A DNA stretch of 64,000 nt from CAIWHR01 sp963836265 (GTDB taxonomy: Bacteria; Pseudomonadota; Gammaproteobacteria; Burkholderiales; Casimicrobiaceae). The notes under the pieces are model-generated. The model was not told the DNA's origin, did not search any database, and saw nothing but the letters and a program-made list of their open reading frames with translations. Location: the NCBI GenBank assembly GCA_963836265.1, contig CAWIIO010000001.1, positions 248,001 to 312,000 on the forward strand. The letters run 5' to 3'. The position numbers and the translations under genes are program-made. Positions 60,729 to 64,000 of the stretch are shown here, in pieces. The first letter of the stretch is position 1. Each line of letters starts with the position of its first letter.

Positions 60729-63056
60729 ATGCTGCCGCGTGATTTGAAAACTCGGCAGGAGAGCCCGCGAGAGGGACTTCCGCGCCCGCAGATCGGCGCG
60801 GGCGATTCGCAGGATTGGGGCCGTTCGCTCGCCGGCGTTGCCGACGCGCTGCTCGTTTTCTTCCCCGCCCTTGCCCTGGCCCGGAAAATCAGCCTCCCGC
60901 AACTCGCGAGCCCGGCCGACGTCGTATCGGCGACCACGCGCGCAGGGTTCGAGCCGTTGACGAACTACGCTCAATTCGCCTTGTGCGCGCTCGCCGTATG
61001 GCTTGCGTTCTTCCTTGGCTACCGGCGCGGCCGGCCGCTGCTGGCGTGGATTTCGAACGTCGGGCAGACGACCTTGCGGATGCCGCTTGGCGCAGGGGCG
61101 ACGGGGTGGAGTGCAGCCGCGGCGCTCCTGGTCGTCTACCTCGTGAACGTGACGGGCGTCACGCTCGACGCCCCGCTGACCGACCTCTTTCACGAAGGCG
61201 AATACCTGGGATTCATTCCGGCGCTGACCGGCGAAGACGCGGTGCTCGCTTCGACATTCACCGCGCACGGCCCCGGCGTGGACCTGCTTCCCGGATTCGT
61301 GTCGAGCCGATTCGCGGCACCTGAACATGGCATCGTCGCGACGCGCGCGGTTTACGCGGCGCTTCGCACCGCCGCCGTGATCGCTTCGTTCCTGGTCCTG
61401 CTGACGTTCGCCCGGCTCCTGTCGCCCGGTCCGCGAGGCCAATGGCTGGCTTCGTCGACCGTCGCGCTCTTCTTCTTTGTCGTGGCGCTGCAGATCGGCG
61501 CCTGGCCCGGCGTGCCGACGTTCCACAAGACGATCAATGCGCGCGATGCCGGGTTCCTGCTGCAAGTGCTGGGCGTCCTCGTCTTCGCGCAATCTGCAAC
61601 GAGCGCCCGCCGCCCGCTGACCGCGCTTGCGCTCGCGGTAGCCGTCGGCGGCTCGTTGCCGGCCGGCGTTTTTTACGCCTACGATCGTGGACTCTACGGA
61701 GCGGTCTTCCTCCTTCTCGCCTCGACGGCGTTCGCCATTTGCGGCGGACGCCTCGCGCGGATCTGGTTCAGCGGACTGCTGGTGGGCGCTGCCCTCGCAA
61801 GCGCGGGGCTCCTTGCGGCGTTCGGCCCGGTGGGCATCGACGCGGTACGCGAGCAGATCGCCTTCTGGATCGCCCACGGGCGCGCAATCTGGGCCTACGA
61901 AGGCGTCGTGGTGCTGCCCGACAGCTGGCCCGGGCTGCTGCTCGCGGGTTCGTTCGTTGCTCTCGCGCTCGGCACGGTGCGCGCCATTCGCGCGATCGCG
62001 GCTGCCCGGAGCTTCCGCGAGGGCGTGCGCCGTGAGATCGGGGTGATCATCCTGGCTGCGGCGTCGATCTCGTGCTGGCGGATGGCAATCGAGCGCGGCG
62101 ACCCTGGGCACGTGGCATGGGGCGTCACCGCGAGCTGGATCATGCTGTCGGTGTTCGTTGCGAGGTTCGCGCTCGACGCACTTCGATCGCTGCCACGCTT
62201 CGGCCGGGTTCCGGGCGCAAGCGGCGCGCTGACCTACGGAGCGTCGGTCATCATGGTGGGGATCTCCGCGGTCGTGGGCTGCAACCTCCTTTTTCTCGAT
62301 CCTCTTGCCGCCTACGATCGACTCGCCCACCGATACTCCGGCGCGTGGCGCACAACCGACGCGACGATTCTTTCCGCACCGCAGCTCCGCACGCTCGCCG
62401 CCGTCCGGGACGACGTGCATTCGAGCTCGTGCTTCTACACGCTGACCAACGAGGGCGCGTGGTACTACCTGCTGCAGAAGAAGTCCTGCACGCGCTTCCA
62501 CCAGGTCACGAACGCCAGACCCCTATCGGCGCAGCGCGAAATCGTCGCGGCGCTGGAGGCAGCGCCGCCGGCCGTCCTATTGTTCAGCAGCGGCGGTTGG
62601 TCCTCGACGTTCGTCGACGGCGTTTCGATGTTCGACGCGAACGCGCAGGTCATGCGCTACGTGCTCGCCCACTACGTGCCGTGGAAGCTCGTGGCGGGCA
62701 ACTGGTTCTGGAAGCGTTCGGATCGACCGCTGCGTTTTTCGGATCGCTCCGAGGGAGCGCATTCAGGCGTCCCTTCCGAGTGGCCGCGCGCCGCGGATCT
62801 TCGCGTATCGGGCACCTACGGAAGCGCTCGGACCGACTCGCCGCCCGCCGCGCTCTTCGTGACCGACGGCGAGCAAGACACGCCGATCTGGGCCGGAAGG
62901 CCCGACGCCGCTGACCTGCGCGAAGACCGCTGGTCGGTGGAAATTCCCACCGCCACGCTTGCGCCAGGGGATCACCGCATTCGCGTCTGGACGTTTCGGG
63001 AGCAAGGAGCGCCCTTGCTGCAGCTCGGCACCGACATCCTGCTTCGGCTGAGGTAG
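60729..63056 (+). CDS. large multi-spanning membrane protein, GT-C-like, with C-terminal soluble domain
   Basis: 775 residues. A cytoplasmic N-terminus of about 30 residues is followed by roughly twelve hydrophobic helices to about residue 540. An acidic first loop (PLTDLFHEGEYLGFIPAL) resembles GT-C catalytic loops. The region after about 545 is soluble: a CFYTLTNEGAWYYLL segment, then a C-terminal part from about 690 rich in short beta-like stretches (DLRVSGTYGSA, RWSVEIPTATLAPGDHRIRV) suggesting a beta-sandwich, possibly carbohydrate-binding. Not assigned to a named family. The ATG at 60729 is 76 bases after the GtrA gene; an upstream ATG would overlap it. Confidence 0.7.
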   Translation: MLPRDLKTRQESPREGLPRPQIGAGDSQDWGRSLAGVADALLVFFPALALARKISLPQLASPADVVSATTRAGFEPLTNYAQFALCALAVWLAFFLGYRRGRPLLAWISNVGQTTLRMPLGAGATGWSAAAALLVVYLVNVTGVTLDAPLTDLFHEGEYLGFIPALTGEDAVLASTFTAHGPGVDLLPGFVSSRFAAPEHGIVATRAVYAALRTAAVIASFLVLLTFARLLSPGPRGQWLASSTVALFFFVVALQIGAWPGVPTFHKTINARDAGFLLQVLGVLVFAQSATSARRPLTALALAVAVGGSLPAGVFYAYDRGLYGAVFLLLASTAFAICGGRLARIWFSGLLVGAALASAGLLAAFGPVGIDAVREQIAFWIAHGRAIWAYEGVVVLPDSWPGLLLAGSFVALALGTVRAIRAIAAARSFREGVRREIGVIILAAASISCWRMAIERGDPGHVAWGVTASWIMLSVFVARFALDALRSLPRFGRVPGASGALTYGASVIMVGISAVVGCNLLFLDPLAAYDRLAHRYSGAWRTTDATILSAPQLRTLAAVRDDVHSSSCFYTLTNEGAWYYLLQKKSCTRFHQVTNARPLSAQREIVAALEAAPPAVLLFSSGGWSSTFVDGVSMFDANAQVMRYVLAHYVPWKLVAGNWFWKRSDRPLRFSDRSEGAHSGVPSEWPRAADLRVSGTYGSARTDSPPAALFVTDGEQDTPIWAGRPDAADLREDRWSVEIPTATLAPGDHRIRVWTFREQGAPLLQLGTDILLRLR

Positions 63057-63092
63057 CACCTCTCCGCTCGCCGCGTCCGGGCGCCCAATCTC

Positions 63093-63791
63093 CTAGCGCA
63101 CGGTGTCCTTGCTTTGCCCGAACAGCAGACGCCGGGTCTTTTCGTCGAGCGTCAGCGACGGCGCCGGGTTCACGGTTTTCGCGATCTCGTAGGCGCGCTC
63201 GACGGCCGGCCGCGCAGCGATCCTTGCCTTCCACCGCTTGACGTGCGGAAAATCGTCGAGATTCTGGCGCTGCCGCTCCGGCCGGATCCACGGATAGCAG
63301 GCGATGTCGGCGATCGAGTAGTCGCCGGCGACGAACGCGCGGTCGGCGAGCCTCCGATTGAGCACCGCGTAGAGGCGGCTCGTCTCGTTCACGTAGCGAT
63401 CGATCGCGTAGGGAATCTTTTCGGCGGCGTACAACCCGAAATGGTGATTCTGCCCCGCCATCGGCCCCAGGCCTCCGACCTGCCAGTAGAGCCACTGCAG
63501 GCACTCCCAGCGCCCGCGGAAATCCTGCGGCAGCAAACGCCCGCACTTTTCGGCGAGGTATTCGAGGATTGCGCCCGACTCGAACAGCGGCAGCGGCGCG
63601 CCGCCGTCGGCGGGCTCGTGGTCGACGATCGCCGGGATCCGGTTGTTCGGCGAGACGGCCACGAAATCCGGTGCGAACTGCTCGCCCTTGTTGATGTTGA
63701 CGGGCTTGAGCGCATACGCCAGTCCAATCTCCTCGAGGAAGATCGTGATCTTGTGGCCGTTGGGCGTGGTCCAGTAGTAGAGATCGATCAT
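63093..63791 (-). CDS. yfcG: glutathione S-transferase family protein, YfcG-type
   Basis: 232 residues closely paralleling E. coli YfcG, a GSH-dependent disulfide-bond oxidoreductase. The N-terminal thioredoxin fold shows LYYWTTPNGHKITIFLEE with the Thr-Pro-Asn active site, SPNNRIPAIVDH and the glutathione-binding LFESGAILEYLAEK; the helical domain has WLYWQVGGLGPMAGQNHHF and YSIADIACYPW. It lies 30 bases downstream of the SDR gene and is probably co-transcribed. Confidence 0.9.
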   Translation of the reverse strand: MIDLYYWTTPNGHKITIFLEEIGLAYALKPVNINKGEQFAPDFVAVSPNNRIPAIVDHEPADGGAPLPLFESGAILEYLAEKCGRLLPQDFRGRWECLQWLYWQVGGLGPMAGQNHHFGLYAAEKIPYAIDRYVNETSRLYAVLNRRLADRAFVAGDYSIADIACYPWIRPERQRQNLDDFPHVKRWKARIAARPAVERAYEIAKTVNPAPSLTLDEKTRRLLFGQSKDTVR

Positions 63792-63821
63792 TGGCAGGGA
63801 TCAGGGGGTCGGGTGATGGGA

Positions 63822-64000
63822 TCAGAACGTCCCGGGATATGCGCCGCCGTCGATGAGGAGATTCTGGCCGACGATGAAGCCCGCGTGGACGCTGCACAGG
63901 AACGCGCAGGCGGCGCCGAACTCCTCGATCGTGCCGAAGCGTCCCGACGGATTGGCTTCGCGCGCCGCCGCGTAGACTTCGTCGAGGGGCTTGCCGGCGG
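63822..64000 (-). CDS. SDR-family oxidoreductase, C-terminal part only (cut by window edge)
   Basis: The last 58 codons of a - strand gene: a segment reading PSGRFGTIEEFGAACAFLCS and then HAGFIVGQNLLIDGGAYPGTF. The fragment FG-x-x-EE-x-G-x-x-x-AFL and the GQ-x-x-x-DGG ending are diagnostic of classical short-chain dehydrogenases. The catalytic Ser-Tyr-Lys and Rossmann motif lie beyond the window, so substrate cannot be judged. It would be transcribed toward the YfcG-type GST gene. Confidence 0.88.
   Translation of the reverse strand, partial: AGKPLDEVYAAAREANPSGRFGTIEEFGAACAFLCSVHAGFIVGQNLLIDGGAYPGTF

Overview
The window looks like a chromosomal segment of a GC-rich betaproteobacterium, probably Burkholderiales or a related uncultured lineage. 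This rests on gene order rather than any marker gene. rpoE-rseA-rseB-degP with lepA-lepB-DUF4845-rnc-era-recO-pdxJ-nagZ, and mdh / gntR / sdhCDAB-sdhE-gltA-odhAB-lpd-zapE, are typical betaproteobacterial blocks. No rRNA, tRNA, CRISPR array, transposase or phage gene is visible.

Left end (1-11119, + strand): a phosphonate-catabolism locus. It holds a 5'-truncated phosphonoacetate hydrolase (phnA), phosphonoacetaldehyde dehydrogenase (phnY), a class-III PLP enzyme resembling PbfA (hydroxy-aminoethylphosphonate ammonia-lyase), a Na+/phosphate cotransporter with a PhoU-like tail, an EamA transporter, and an 805-residue FAD oxidase fused to a GcvT-like folate domain. A YihY/BrkB membrane protein and an IclR regulator follow.

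Housekeeping block (11134-23278, mainly - strand): nagZ, pdxJ, recO, era, rnc, DUF4845, lepB, lepA, a small glutaredoxin, then degP, rseB, rseA and rpoE. acpS is missing from its usual place between pdxJ and nagZ. A DUF4383 gene on the opposite strand interrupts the degP-glutaredoxin junction. An asparaginase and prpE follow on the - strand (23430-26636).

First surface-glycan block (26720-31228): two multi-spanning GT-C-like proteins and a GT2 glycosyltransferase with a membrane tail; the last gene is visibly poorer in GC. Next (31361-44395, - strand) come acuI, zapE, lpdA, odhB, odhA, gltA, sdhE and sdhBADC, the core of the TCA cycle. A GntR/HutC regulator (44527-45258) lies between this operon and the divergent mdh-citE-like-prpB-prpC-prpD-DUF3617-acnA series (45595-54687). 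The gntR-mdh gap has an AT-rich palindromic island beside a near-consensus sigma-70 promoter. The + strand series joins malate oxidation to the methylcitrate cycle; propionyl-CoA would come from PrpE, and AcnA can serve both cycles.

Right end: an Ala/Lys-repeat lipoprotein, an orphan ParA-like ATPase, a one-TM hypothetical protein behind a textbook sigma-54 promoter, ttcA, a second glycan block (GT-C, GT2, GtrA, large GT-C-like protein; 57778-63056), a YfcG-type GST, and the C-terminus of an SDR cut by the window edge.

Two families of dispersed intergenic repeats (one REP-like palindrome, one about 84 bp) sit inside otherwise conserved operons.
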